64,000 nt of DNA from Turnera subulata (GCA_028386065.3 JAKUCV010002558.1:91721-155720), one strand, 5' to 3'. Positions 22,480 to 33,780 are shown, counted from the first letter of the stretch. The notes: a model not told the origin generated them from the letters alone. Numbers and translations are program-made.

Positions 22480-23998
22480 AGTGAGCAACCAAATTTGACC
22501 CACGAATTTTCCACGAAAGTTAGATTTTAAATGTCTGAACCTAGGGTTAATGACATGATTTAGTCCTAGGAATAAAGCATGTCAAGAATTTATGTTTGTG
22601 GAAGTAACAGCCTTTGTATATTTGTGTACTAGGATTAATGAGATGATTTAATCTTAGGATAAAATATATAATAAGGTTTTTTTAGGCTGAAATGTGTTTT
22701 TGGGCCTTTTGTCTATGTTTAATCAAATTTTAATGAGATGATTTCTCTTTGGGTTAAAGATGGGTTTAAGGGCCCACGTTAGTTCTCCAGAGTTTAATTA
22801 GCCCATTGACGCATTTCTTGAAGACTAATCTTAGCTCTGATTTTTCACAAAAATCAGAGCTAAATCATCATTTATGTAGAAATGTTGTTTTTGGCATGAT
22901 TTAGTAGGAAATGGGTGTTAATTTTGTAATCAATTAATTTTGGAATGATTTAGGGGAGTGATGATCAACTAATTAAGTGATTCTGGGTTAATTAGGGGTT
23001 AATTAAGCGGTAGGATCAAATCAGGGCTGAATTAGGGGGATTGGGGGTTCGAAAATGGAAAGAACGGGTGACACGCGGGGCAACCGGCGGTCATCTCGCG
23101 ACAACCGCCAGTCATGCGGCAGCGGGTCATGGCATCCCAGATTCGCTCAAATCTCCGATTTTGTTTCTAATTTCGATCCTACACGATTTTGAACCAGATT
23201 TTCGGGTATAATCTTCACCACTAAGTAGGACCATGCCCCTAGGCTTCCCGGAACACTATAAATAGGACCTCTCACACACATTTCAAGGGATCACAAACTT
23301 TTCTCACATACACACCTATAAGTCTTGAGTGCTTGGAGAAACTCTACTTCTCCAAGCTTAGAAAACATTTTTTAGGAAGAAACTCTGGAGGAATTTCGTG
23401 GGAGGTAGCAGCAGTAGATTAGCAAGGAGGAGTCAAGAAGAGGACCAACCATTCAGCTTAGCAACGGCAAGAAGGTGGGTGTAGAACTCGACCCATTGCA
23501 AGGAGCTAGAAGAGGGCTACAAGAGGTAACACTAAACTCTCTTGATTGATTCTTTGTTGATTGTATGTTGTTGCTTTTGATGATGTAAGTGGTCGATTAG
23601 TGCCATGTTTAGAATTACGTGGCTTTGACCCCGGTCACTCGGGTACGTAGGTAGTCTCGGTTTTACAACGGGATACAAGCCAAATCTTCTTCTTTTCCCC
23701 TTCTATTTATCTTCCACACATGCATACTTGCACCAGGCACGCCTGCATTTTACAATTTCACATAGTCTCGACCCAACACGGATGGGTGCCTAACACCTTC
23801 CTATCTGTGGCGAACCCCCGATCCCATGACTTTGGTTCGCCATGACCATGTAGCCTAAAGGAGTCACATGAAGGTTTTTCCCAAGTTTTGTCCTTAATAA
23901 AACTTGGGTGGCGATTCCAATGTCACGGGATTGACCCGAAGAAGAAGGTGAAAGGATTAGGTGAATAGGCCCAAGTGATTTTGGGTCGGGTATTCACA
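22480..23998 (+). mobile_element. Solo LTR of a Tat/Ogre-like element
   Basis: 1519 bp from AGTGAGCAACC (mutated TGTGAACACCC) to GGGTATTCACA. Target duplication GTATG is at 22475-22479 and 23999-24003. It contains a 15 bp-stem hairpin (22831-22863), a CG-rich patch near 23080-23120, a TATA box CTATAAATAG (23256-23265) and the 'GTACGTAGGTAGTCTC' (about 23643) block shared with the other family members at 38286, 38948, 45254 and 50833. No internal sequence, so it arose by LTR-LTR recombination. Confidence 0.9.
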
Positions 23999-24003
23999 GT
24001 ATG

Positions 24004-25860
24004 CATCCCAAAAACTAAAGAAGAACGAGGAAAATTACCCGGTGCACGATCTTGTGATGGCAGCACTAGTATTTGCTTTAAAAATTTGGTGGCATTACTT
24101 GTACTGGGAGCCTTGTGAAATTTACATGGACTATAAAAGCCTGAAGTATCATAGAACAGCGGGATATGGATTTGAGGCAATTGAGACGGGTTGAATTGCT
24201 TTAAAAGGATGACTGTATTATGAAGTACTATCCTGGGAAAGCTAATGTCGTGGCTGATGCTCTTAGTCGGAAGTCTGCTGGTAGCTTGCCTCATTTCAGT
24301 GTGGTCAAAAGGCCTGCAGTTGGGGCTTGGCATGAATTGTTAGATCAAGGATTGCATTGCGCGGTTGCTGAATCGGGAGTACTATTGGCTCACTACCAGA
24401 TGCGCCTTATTTTAAATGATGAAATTGCAAAGGCTCAAGATGATGATGCTGAAACTAAATCGTGGAAAGAAAAAGTTAGCTGAGGGGAACAAGCTGGATT
24501 TGTAGTGACTGGTCACGGTATTCTGAGGTACAGCACAAGAATGTATATCCCTGATGTTCAGGATCTCCACAGCAAACTTTTAAATGAAGCACACCAAACC
24601 CGATATACTTTACACCCAGGTTCCACCAAGATGTATCATGACCTCAAAACACATTATTGGTGGAACAAAATGAAGAGGGACGTCGCTGATTATGTCTCCA
24701 AATGTTTGATATGTCAGCAAGTGAAGGGAGAGCACCAAAAACCTCCAGGGTTACTCCAGCCCTTATCTGTCCCGGAATGAAAGTGGGAAAGAGTGACCAT
24801 GGACTTTGTTAGCGGGTTGCCGCCGAGTGCAAATGGATTTGATTCCATTTGGGTGATTGTTGACTGATTGACAAAATCTGCCTATTTTCTCCCGGTGAAG
24901 ACTACTTATAATTTTGCCAAGCTAGCACAGGTTTACATTGATGAAATCGTGAGGCTTCATGGTGTGCCTGTTTTGATAGTATCTGATCGAGGCTCGCAGT
25001 TCACATCGAGAATTTGGCGAAGCTTCCAGGATGCTATGGGGACACAACTCGATTTGAGCACTACGTTCCACCCGCAAACTGATGGGCAAAATGAATGGGT
25101 ATTAGAAATTCCGGAAGATATGTTGCGAGCTTGCGTGCTAAGTTACAGGGATAGTTGGAATAAATACTTAACCTTGGTTGAATTTGCCTATAACAATAGT
25201 TACCAATCCAGTATTGGTATTGCTCCATATGAAGTGTTGTACGGTCACAGATGTCGAACTCCGATCTGTTGGGATGAAGTTGGGGTCAGAAAATTGCTAG
25301 GGCCTGAAGTTGTGGATCTGACGGCCGAGAAAGTGAGAATAGCCCGTGAAAATTTAGTTGCTGCCCAGAGTAGACAAAAGTCCTACCCAGACATTAGAAG
25401 ACGGTAGTTAGATTTTTCAATTGGGGATATGTTTTTTTCTCAAAGTGTCGCCGACAAAAGGATTATTATGGTTAGGAAGAGGGGGAAAATTAAGTCCCCG
25501 ATATCTAGGTCCATTTGAGATGCTTGAGAAGATCGGGACAGTGGCATACCGACTTGCATTGCCACCGAATTTGTCAGAGATACACTCGGTGTTTCATGTG
25601 TTGATGTTAAGGAAATATTTGTCGGATCCCTCACATGTTTTAGCACCACAAAAGATTCAGTTGGGGAAGAATTGACTTATAAAGCTCAGCCAATTGAGAT
25701 AATAGATAGGTAGGTTCGCAGGCTTCGTAATGAGGAGACTACTTCCGTAAAAGTAATATGGGAAGACCCTTCTGGACGAGAGGTTACTTGGGAGTCCGAG
25801 GAGGAAATGATGGACAAGTATCCGCACCTATTCACAGGTGAATTCGAGGACGAATTTTAA
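24004..25860 (+). pseudogene. Chromovirus pol part 2: RNase H end, integrase, chromodomain-like tail
   Basis: Continues the frame broken at 17172. RNase H gives [18 protein letters not shown] and, at 24220, YYPGKANVVADALSR. Integrase (24505 on) has the HHCC finger (EAH...TLHPGS, then CLICQQ), then MDFVSGLP with the first catalytic Asp (about 24800), VSDRGSQFTS with the second (about 24985) and GQNEWV with the catalytic Glu (about 25090). The region LVEFAYNNSY and APYEVLYGHRC is typical of the family. The GPF/YRL module (about 25500-25580) and a chromodomain-like tail (VRRLRNEET...WEDPSGREVTWE...DKYPHLF, to 25860) complete it. In-frame stops lie at 24481, 24778, 24864, 25405 and 25708. It identifies the element as a chromovirus, probably Tekay/Del. 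A polypurine tract follows within 5 bp. Confidence 0.92.
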
Positions 25861-25864
25861 ATAA

Positions 25865-25875
25865 GGGGGAGAAGA
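25865..25875 (+). other. Polypurine tract
   Basis: GGGGGAGAAGA lies immediately before the 3' LTR start TGTGATAACC; it is the plus-strand primer site for reverse transcription. Confidence 0.85.
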
Positions 25876-27599
25876 TGTGATAACCCGTATAATCGAGGCT
25901 AGAAGTATTTACTTGATTAGGCAGGGTGCTGGGGTGAGAGTTGGTTTTAGTTGGCTTTGGTTGGCTAACCTTTGGTTCCAGTTGGCTAGCCATTGGAACG
26001 GTTGGATTAATTAGTGCGTGATTAGCCTTAATCGCAGATTAATGTGTGTTAAGGGCTTGGGAAAAATTAAGTGAGGGTTAAGTGAGGGCTAAGTATGGAC
26101 GAGTTTGCTTGGTTCTCTTGGTTTCAAAAATAAGCATGAGGTGGATAGCTGCTTAAGCTTGGTGGCAGTATGAGGGCAAAAGGGCAGCAAGTGGTTGCTT
26201 TGTCACATGCTTGCCTTAGCCTAATCTGCCCAAGAAGGCACCTCACCCCTAATTTGTGGCAAAACGTGGGAGAGGACTCAGGGAGAAAAGACTTAGCATT
26301 CTCAAGGTTTTTCCCAAGGCTCTTACACACAAAGGAAGGGGGTAAGTGAGCTTGATTGTAATTTATGCATGCTTTGGTGCCAATTGGCTTGTCTAGTGTG
26401 CTGTTGGCTTGGACAGTGCATCAATTCATCTTTGTGTGGGATATGTGACCTTGTTGTTGGATGTTGGCTTGTGAAAGGACAGTATTTCAAGTTGGGGGCG
26501 TTGGTGAAGCTGGTGTACAATTGGCCCCGCAGGAGGCCAATAGGCGCGCCAGGTGCGCAAAATTGCCCCTACTAGTGACCAATTGGTCCTCCCACTGCCT
26601 GATAGGCCTGGACAGGGCAACCTGTTGGCTTGTAGGTCTAACAAGCGCCCAAGTACCTGTGCAAATGCATTTGATTAGGGCAGATGGCTAGGGTTTGCGC
26701 GCCAATGCACGCATTGGTGCCATCCGATTGGCCTAATTTGGCCAGCTGGTGTGTAGGCTAACTTATATGAGTGCCTACTCTATGTTTTGTGTTGTTATGC
26801 AATATATTTATGTTTATTTATGTGTGGTATGTGCTAGAACCTCAGAAGCACCAAAATAAGGGGAAGGGCCTAGTGAGGCCTAATCTTGTGTAAGTTGGGT
26901 TGTCATACTTATAATGGTTGATGGTGCTGTTTGTTGGTTGATAACCCAGTGTGCTTGTTCATGGCACCAATGGAGCAATGTTGATGATAAGATGACATAC
27001 CTTGGCTTGTTGACGAATCCGATATTCGGGCTGTGCATTTCATGCATAACACTTGCATCATGGCATTACATAAGATGATATTGATGATGAACCTTGCAGT
27101 GCTCTTAGGCTGCTTGGTTATAAGTTGATGATGGTGGTGTTGTACTTGGCGCCGTGTGTGGTTCTGGTAGCCAATCGGGAATGTCTCGTAAGTGGGGCTG
27201 TGGGTTAAGGAGTAACACTGCTGGCAAGGCTACTAGACCATGCAGGTAGGCATGGTGCAATATCACGATTGCTTACCCGTGGGCTGATCACGGTGCATTG
27301 ATGTTAAGCTGTTGGTTGTTGCTGCTACTTGTGTGTATCACTGTTGTTGCTGGTTTGATCACTAGGTAAATCGCATATATAGGGTCCGTATTATTTCAAA
27401 AGTATCGTTTGGGAGTCTGTACTATTTTTATCCTTTTTACGGGTCTATACTCTTATTTTTCGTCCCTTTTAGGGAACTCGGGCAGTCCACGTCATTAGCG
27501 GGACTGCCTGAGACCCCTAAAAGGAACGAAAAATAAGAGTACAGACCTGTAAAAGGGATAAGAAATAGTGTAGACCCCCAAACGATACTTTTGAAATAG

Positions 27600-29538
27600 G
27601 GGTTTTTGGGTTTTACAGTACCCGATGTTTAACTTTTTGGCCAATTTGGGTCCTTGGCTTTCTGTTTGGATGGTCACGTATCCTGACTTTAAGTGTGCAG
27701 GCCAGTCATGGTCCCTCGGTCAGGAACCTGCCGACGTGGAGGGCTAGCGGATTTTGGGTTCTCTGAGCCGTACCAAAACGACGTCGTTTTGAGTTGAGAC
27801 CACACCGTTTTATTGACGTGTGTTGACACGGTGGATTAGTAGGCCCCACAGTCCGCCCAGGCTTGGTACAGTACCATACCGACCCGAAACCCGTCCGTTA
27901 CCCGAAAGCCCGCTCGGTATGCACCAGTGGATCCGCCCATTCATTTCATTTTTTCTTTTTTTTTAAATAACTAAGTGATGTAATTTAACTTTTATTTTAT
28001 TAATTTTTTTTATTTTAAACTTGATAATAAAATTAATTTTATATTTATTATATTTTAAATTTAATATAAAAAATAAGTTTAAGAATTTTTTTTTTCTAAT
28101 TTTATCTTTTTTCATACTTTTATAATTTTCTTTTTTTCTTCTTCAGTCTTCTTTCTTTTATTTTTTTCCTTTTTTTTCTTCTTTTTTAAAATAAGTAAGT
28201 GATGTAATTTAACTTTATTTTTGTATTTTCATTAAACTTTTTATTCTTAATTTTGGAATAAATAGATTATATTTGTTATATTTTAAAATATAATATTAAA
28301 AAATAAATTTTAAATTTATTTTTAAAATTTTGTCTTTTTCTTTTTTATACTTCCTTTGTTTTATTTTTTCCTTTTCTTTCTTTGTTCTTCAGTCTTCTTA
28401 CTCTTATTTTTACCCCTCCTATCACCGATGCCATATAATCCCCTCCCTTCAAAACAAAACCAATATCTAAATTCTTCATCAAAATAAAAATCGTCAATGT
28501 TTTTTTAAAAATAAAACATAACCATCTTTCTCTTTCCTCCTCCCCCCCTGTGAACAAATCAAACACAACCAAGAATCTCCAAATCCGGCCACCAGGCCTC
28601 CCACTGTCAGGAACCCGTCCACCTTGCCAACCACCGAATTTGGCCACCATCAACACCAATCTTTCTCCCCAGAAAACTGGCAGCACCAATCCACAACCAA
28701 CGAACACCAATACGACTATTAGAAAATCAAAAAGCTTAAGAGAGATTCGAGAAAGAGAAGAAGGAGAGGAAGGAAGAGAAGAGGAGGAACGGCGGCTCAT
28801 CGGTCGACAGCGCAAGCTGCTGCTCTCTCCTCGTCTTTTCAGGAACCAGAGGTCTTTGGTTCACATCTTGCAAAGGGAGATGGCCATCGATTCCGACGGT
28901 GATGGTGAGAGGCAAAGACAAAGGAGGAGAAAGAGAGTAGAGGCATGGGAGAGGGAGGGGGGTCATGGTAAGGAGAGGATTTGAAGGAAGGGATGATTGA
29001 GAGTTGGGGGAGAGAAATAGAGAGAAAGAGAAGAGGGAGAGATGCGGCGATTTTGTTGTGTTTCTGGTTAGGTAAAGGAAAAAATTAAGAAAAGGCTAAG
29101 GATAAAATTAGAGAAAAAATAGGATTTTTTTATTTTTTTTAAAATAAATATTTTGGATTAATATAAATAAAAAACGGTTAGATTTTTTAAAAAAGAAGAA
29201 AAAATGAAATGGGTGGACGGGTTCACTGGTTCATACCGGGTTGGTTTTCGGGTCGGTATGGTACTGTACTAGGCCTGGGCAGATTGTGGGGCCCACTAAT
29301 CCACCGTGTCAACACACATCATCAAAACGGTGTAGTCTCAACTCGAAACGACGTCGTTTCGGCACGAGTCAGAGAGCCCACATTCGGGCAGCCCGCCACG
29401 TCGGCAGGTGCCTGACCAAGGGACTATGACTGGCCGGCCTGTCCACTTAAAGTCGGGGTACGTGACCGTCCAAACAGAAGGCCAGGGACCCAAATTGGCT
29501 AAAACGTTAAATATCGGGTACTGTAAAACCCAAAAACC
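27600..29538. mobile_element. Nested Mutator-like element with about 350 bp TIRs
   Basis: Ends GGGTTTTTGGGTTTTACAGT and its inverse (ACTGTAAAACCCAAAAACC). Inverted similarity runs to about 27953 on the left and from about 29196 on the right. TTTTGAAATAG flanks both sides (27589-27599, 29539-29549), a 10-11 bp duplication. Both TIRs carry a palindrome AAACGACGTCGTTT. The interior (27960-29190) is AT-rich with T-runs plus a mixed-composition segment (28540-28990) open on both strands; I recognise no protein in it, though it could be a captured 5' UTR or first exon. Confidence 0.85.
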
Positions 29539-29599
29539 TTTTGAAATAGTACGGACCCTATATATGCGATTTACTTGGAAAAAAATTCGTGTACAACCC

Positions 29600-29885
29600 C
29601 TAGGAAAACTACCATGAAGTCGTAAATGGCCATAACTTCTCGTTCGGAACGCGTTTTGGTTCAAAATTTTTTCCTCATTCTTATTTTAACATGGTCTAAT
29701 GCATAGTATCAGGCTCCACACTTAGCTCGAAATTTGAAAAATTCGCATAAAACTCGTTCCGTAAATTCGAAAATGGCCATAACTTCTCGTTCGGAACTCG
29801 TTTTGGTTCAAATTGTTTTCCTCGATCTTATTTTAACATGGTGTAAAGGATAGTATCCGTCTCCACTCTTATCTCGAAATTTAAA
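29600..29885 (+). repeat. Two tandem copies of a 137 bp unit
   Basis: AATGGCCATAACTTCTCGTT occurs at about 29626 and 29773, each followed by a similar downstream stretch ending TCTTATTTTAACATGGT plus a short tail. Part of the unit recurs inverted at about 52622-52680. Confidence 0.8.
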
Positions 29886-30361
29886 AAAATAGAAGAAGAC
29901 TGATCTACTAACCCCTAAGGAAAACAACCGAGAGCAAAAAAATTTCCATAATAAGTTATCAGTTCCGGACGAGAAGTTATAAGGTTCATACTATTTTAAA
30001 AGTATCGTGGGGGTCTGTACAATTTCTTGTCCCTTTCATGGGTCAGCCCCGCTGATGACGTGGACTGCCCGAGACCCCTAAAAGGGACGAAAAATAAGAG
30101 TATAGACCCGTAAAAGGGACAAAAAATAGTGCAGACCTCCAAACGATACTTTTGGAATAGTACGGACCCTATATATGCGATTTACCATTTGATCACCTGC
30201 TTATTGAGCCAGTGTACTCACCCCTTCTTTCCACTCCCTTTGTTTCAGGGCAAGGAGTTGATCGGCTTGGTAAGGGAAGGCTCGAGAGACACATTTTGTT
30301 AGATGATGGGTACTTAGCCAATTCTGGTTCCACCTAGATTTTGTGTACATAAAAAGAATTG

Positions 30362-32208
30362 GCATAAGAACACATGTAGTGCCCCATTTTTGTTGTACAT
30401 GACTTATGTAGACATAAAGCTGGTTGTTGTCAGTATAATTACGTATCTCGTTCTATGATGCTTATGTTGATGTTTGCTGCGCGGTAATCGTTTTTACCCG
30501 TCGGACTAGCTTCCGCCCATCATATGATGTAGGCCTTTGGGTGCCCTGTGGCATGCAAAGTGATGCTCAAGGCACCTGGCCGGTCACGTATTGAGGTGGC
30601 GTGACACCGATCTCGACCCGGCATGACACGACACGACATGATTATTAATGGGCTGGGTCGGCCGGGTTGAGAAATCAAAACCTGTCTACCTGTTCAACCT
30701 GATATGAACCCAACACAACAACAAAAATTGCCAGGTCTAATAGTGGTGGAAGCTGGAAATTGCAGAGGCGTGACGGCCTGGGCAACAGGTGGTTCTAATC
30801 TTACCTTATCGGCCCCTTGCTAGCAATGGCAATGAAAAATTTGTTACATGGAAGTCTAACAATTTCTTTTGACATGCTTCACTGTGCAGTGTATGTGGAT
30901 TGTATTTGAAATGCTGAATTTTATTTGGTTGAGATGGGAGGGGATAGTGATCAAAGTTCTAATTAATTGTTCAAACCTCTGTTGGGTTCCATTTTCTGTT
31001 GCACCCCACCAGGCAGTTGTTCCCACTGTGTAGTTTGACTGCTATCTTAAATTATCGAATAAGTCTCTCATAGCATAAGTCCAGACCAAATAAAACGAAT
31101 AAAGAAATTTCTAAGTTAGGCAACATTTCATTTTTTTCCATGGCGGATTAAGAAATTTCTAAGTTTGGGACTTTTAGCTTCAATGTCTCCATAGTGCCCG
31201 CCAACTTTAGTTGTTAGCTATCGCCGTCATTCTCCATGTGTCCATTGAAAATTTGGAGAGGATACTGACTTAGCTTGAGTAGACATGTATTGAGTTGCAG
31301 AGTTCAAGCAAACGTGCAACAGACAGGTTGTTAGGGATAGTGATAGAGATTTATATTGGTGATAATTATGTAAGTCATGTAAATCACTGCTTGTACACAT
31401 CCTGTAAGAGAGCATATTATAAATAAAACCAGAAGAAGGCTTGTAAAAGATATTGAGCCCTTTCACATCTTTGTGTTTATCTTACACTTTTAGGCATAGT
31501 TACCATAACCAGAGGCCTTGCTGGTTCAACCGGTCGAACCATAACCCTGAAGCTAAATATTTTACTTAGTTTGATTGCGTTCGCAACTGCTCGATAAAAA
31601 GAAAAAGCCTAATTTTAAAAACAATTTAATTTCAATTTTGAACTGCACAAATTGAGTTAATTTAAAACTCAATTGGGCCAAATTAAAACTTAAGTGCCTC
31701 ATTCCGAAATGAAAAAAGATATAAGGAAAAAAAATTGGTTTCTTTTGCCTATATATTGAAGATGGCAGAATCACTTAAATGCTTAATGTCATCCTTCGGT
31801 TCTTTCACTTGTTAAAGTAAATATAGCCATGGATCATTTGGGCTAGTGATAAGAGTACATATAGCTATTTCATTTTTGCTACAATATTTCTGTCATTTGC
31901 ATGTTTGGTCTAATTCACGATTTCGATTGGTTCAGTTTTTTATTTTGTAAAATTAATTACAATGACAACTGATGATAATAGTAGAAAGTCTAAGGATTTG
32001 GATTTTCTTTTTTTTTTTTGTGGTTTTACTAACAGTTATTGCTTTTACTGATTGCTTTTTTTTATTGCTCAAAAAAAACTGCCAACAGGCCCAACACAAC
32101 TCATAGTTTTATTCTTTCATCACAATTCATCGTGATTATGCCATTGTTAGGAAATAGATAAATTTAGTCAATGTTAAAAATTCAAAAGAACATCTTTTTT
32201 ACACACAT
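30362..32208. repeat. Segmental duplication, copy 1 (SDR upstream region)
   Basis: Nearly identical, in the same orientation, to 52996-54827. It covers the last 245 bp of the chromovirus 3' LTR and all low-copy sequence up to 150 bp before the SDR start codon. No ORF here looks real; the small ones at 31227-31466 and 31562-31774 are repeated in copy 2 without coding features. Confidence 0.9.
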
Positions 32209-32291
32209 AAAACCGAAAAGCTGGTGACGGATCGTGAAAGACGTCATGGATGACGAGGGATAGATAACCTAGGGTCAGGGAGCTTTGGTAG

Positions 32292-32299
32292 CTATAAAG
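32292..32299 (+). promoter_or_regulatory. TATA-like box of the SDR gene
   Basis: CTATAAAG lies 58 bp before the ATG at 32350, a usual distance for a plant gene with a short leader. It is just past the end of the duplicated upstream region. Confidence 0.5.
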
Positions 32300-32349
32300 A
32301 TCAAATCAGAAACGGTGAAAAATATGAAGCAGGGTTGTCTTAATTTGTT

Positions 32350-33312
32350 ATGGATTCTCATACTCTGATGACAACCCCAACTGCTAAAAGGTGATTGGAT
32401 CCCCGAAATATGAAGTTTACAATTCATTCATGCATTAATTAGTGAAAGCCGTAAAAATGAAAGTTTATCTCACTCTTTATATACATTCATTGCAGGCTCG
32501 AAGGTAAGGTAGTATTGATAACTGGAGGAGCCAGTGGAATAGGGGAGGCCACTGCGAGGCTGTTCCTAAGTCATGGTGCCAAGGTCCTGGTTGCGGATAT
32601 CCAAGATGAGCTCGGTCTTGCTCTCTGTGCAGAATTGCTGGGTAGTACTACTAGCAGTACCGGAGCAGCAGAAATTTCTTTCGTCCACTGCGATGTGACC
32701 TGTGAATCCGACGTTGAAAAAGCTGTAGACTTAGCCGTCTCATTGTATGGAAAGCTTGATGTAATGTTCAACAATGCTGCCATTTCGGGCAACGTGGAGG
32801 CAAGGATTTTATCCACCACCGATGACAATCTACAAAGAGTTTTCGCGGTCAATGTGTTCGGTGCTTTCTACGGGGCTAAACATGCCGCCAGAGTAATGAT
32901 TCCGGCCAAAAGAGGGTGCATCCTCTTCACTTCGAGTGTAGTTACTCTGAACTGCACCGAAATGCCTTATGCATACGTAGCATCAAAGCATGCTGTGGTG
33001 GGGTTGACCAAAAGCCTTTGTGTTGAACTAGGCAAGTACGGGATTAGAGCTAATTGTATTTCTCCCTTTGGAGTGGCAACACCAATGGTGCAAAACATGT
33101 TCGGGAAAAAGGAGAAGGAAATTGAGGATTTGGTTTCCAAAGCAGCGAACTTGAAAGAGACGGTGTTACAACCTGAAGATATTGCCCAGGCAGCTCTGTA
33201 TTTAGCCAGCGACGACTCAAAATATGTGAGTGGAATCGACCTGGTGGTTGATGGAGGTCACAATCTAAACAATCCTTCAGTTTCACTAGCCTTGAAAACC
33301 CTATCTTCTTGA
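32350..33312 (+). CDS. Short-chain dehydrogenase/reductase, plant SDR110C-like, two exons
   Basis: NAD(P)-dependent alcohol/ketone oxidoreductase, probably soluble, of the group containing secoisolariciresinol dehydrogenase, zerumbone synthase, momilactone A synthase and tropinone-reductase-like enzymes; the substrate cannot be told. Exon 1 is 32350-32390 ([13 protein letters not shown] plus two bases), the intron 32391-32495 (GT...AG, 105 bp), exon 2 32496-33312, giving 285 residues, a normal length. Visible motifs: TGGASGIG at 23-30 (cofactor loop), Asp48 after strand 2 suggesting NAD preference, CDV near 80, NNAA at 106-109, Asn133, Ser161, and Tyr174/Lys178 in YVASK. The family tail SPFGVATPM and [20 protein letters not shown] is intact. 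The short first exon joined to [11 protein letters not shown] is typical. No stop or frameshift: the only apparently functional gene here. An upstream ATG at 32325 is out of frame and short. Confidence 0.93.
32391..32495 (+). other. Intron 1 of the SDR gene
   Basis: Begins AAAAG|GTGATTGG and ends TCATTGCAG|GCTCG. Joining the exons restores the AAA-AGG-CTC reading frame (K-R-L) expected just before the conserved EGK. Confidence 0.85.
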
Positions 33313-33780
33313 TCTTGGTGTTTCTCAAGGAAATTACGCGGCCACTCATTCTGCAATAACGCTTATGGGGAGGGATTTTACCCCATGCAGTTACTGTTGT
33401 GTTGTTAATGTTGATTTCTATTTCTCTGTAGTTTTGGGATAATCATATAAGTCCCTTTCTCGTCTTCTGAATTCAGGTCCGACTGATTTCTCCTGAAATC
33501 TGGTTGGTTGTCTGTTTGTATACTTTAGTCTTTCTTATTAGCTCAATAACTCCACAACCTTTCTATTTAAACCAGTTGTATTCTTCGTCATCAGAAGACT
33601 ATACATATCGAAGACTTTTTAGCTTTTCAATAGTAGGCTGGGATATCCAAGACTAAGCAAAAAAAACTTATAGTTAATTTCTTTATGCTACGTACTAGAA
33701 CAACTATGCAACCTGCCTGTTCATGTTATAAGCAATAGATTATAAAAACTAATACATAAGATTGTAGCCTGTTCGGTGCT
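33313..33780. other. 3' flank of the SDR gene
   Basis: AT-rich non-coding sequence, presumably the 3' UTR and terminator region; no clear AATAAA signal was seen. Confidence 0.4.

Larger units (their letters stand above)
27363..30187. mobile_element. Composite Mutator-like insertion with 9 bp target duplication
   Basis: TTTGATCAC occurs at 27354-27362 and 30188-30196 and once in the uninterrupted 5' LTR (about 14198-14207), so the insertion is exact. Its ends are inverted: TAGGTAAATCGCATATATAG left, CTATATATGCGATTTACCA right. From left: a palindromic block (27366-27598, completed at 29550-29572), a nested element (27600-29538), a spacer with a 137 bp tandem duplication (about 29600-29880), and a second palindromic block (about 29993-30187). 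No transposase. The 9 bp duplication and inverted ends fit Mutator-like elements. Confidence 0.8.
25876..30606 (+). mobile_element. 3' LTR of the chromovirus, interrupted by a composite Mutator-like insertion
   Basis: 25876-27362 and 30188-30606 together match the 5' LTR (12722-14651). The interruption at 27363-30187 falls in GGTTTGATCAC. The LTR ends GGCGTGACA at 30606, followed by CCGAT, matching the left flank. The two LTRs differ at scattered positions, so the element is not recent. Three structurally analogous small ORFs (26124-26691) are non-coding. Confidence 0.9.

Noticed and set aside
28345..28984. ORFs on both strands inside the nested Mutator-like element
   Set aside because: Overlapping, low-complexity Arg/Glu and Ser/Leu translations with no recognised domain; recorded only as a possible captured segment.
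31562..31774. 70-codon ORF conserved in both duplicated segments
   Set aside because: Conservation is explained by the recent segmental duplication; no domain or start context.
32515..32852. SDR starting at 32515
   Set aside because: That codon is TTG inside the conserved VLITGG strand; the intron-exon structure gives an ATG at 32350.
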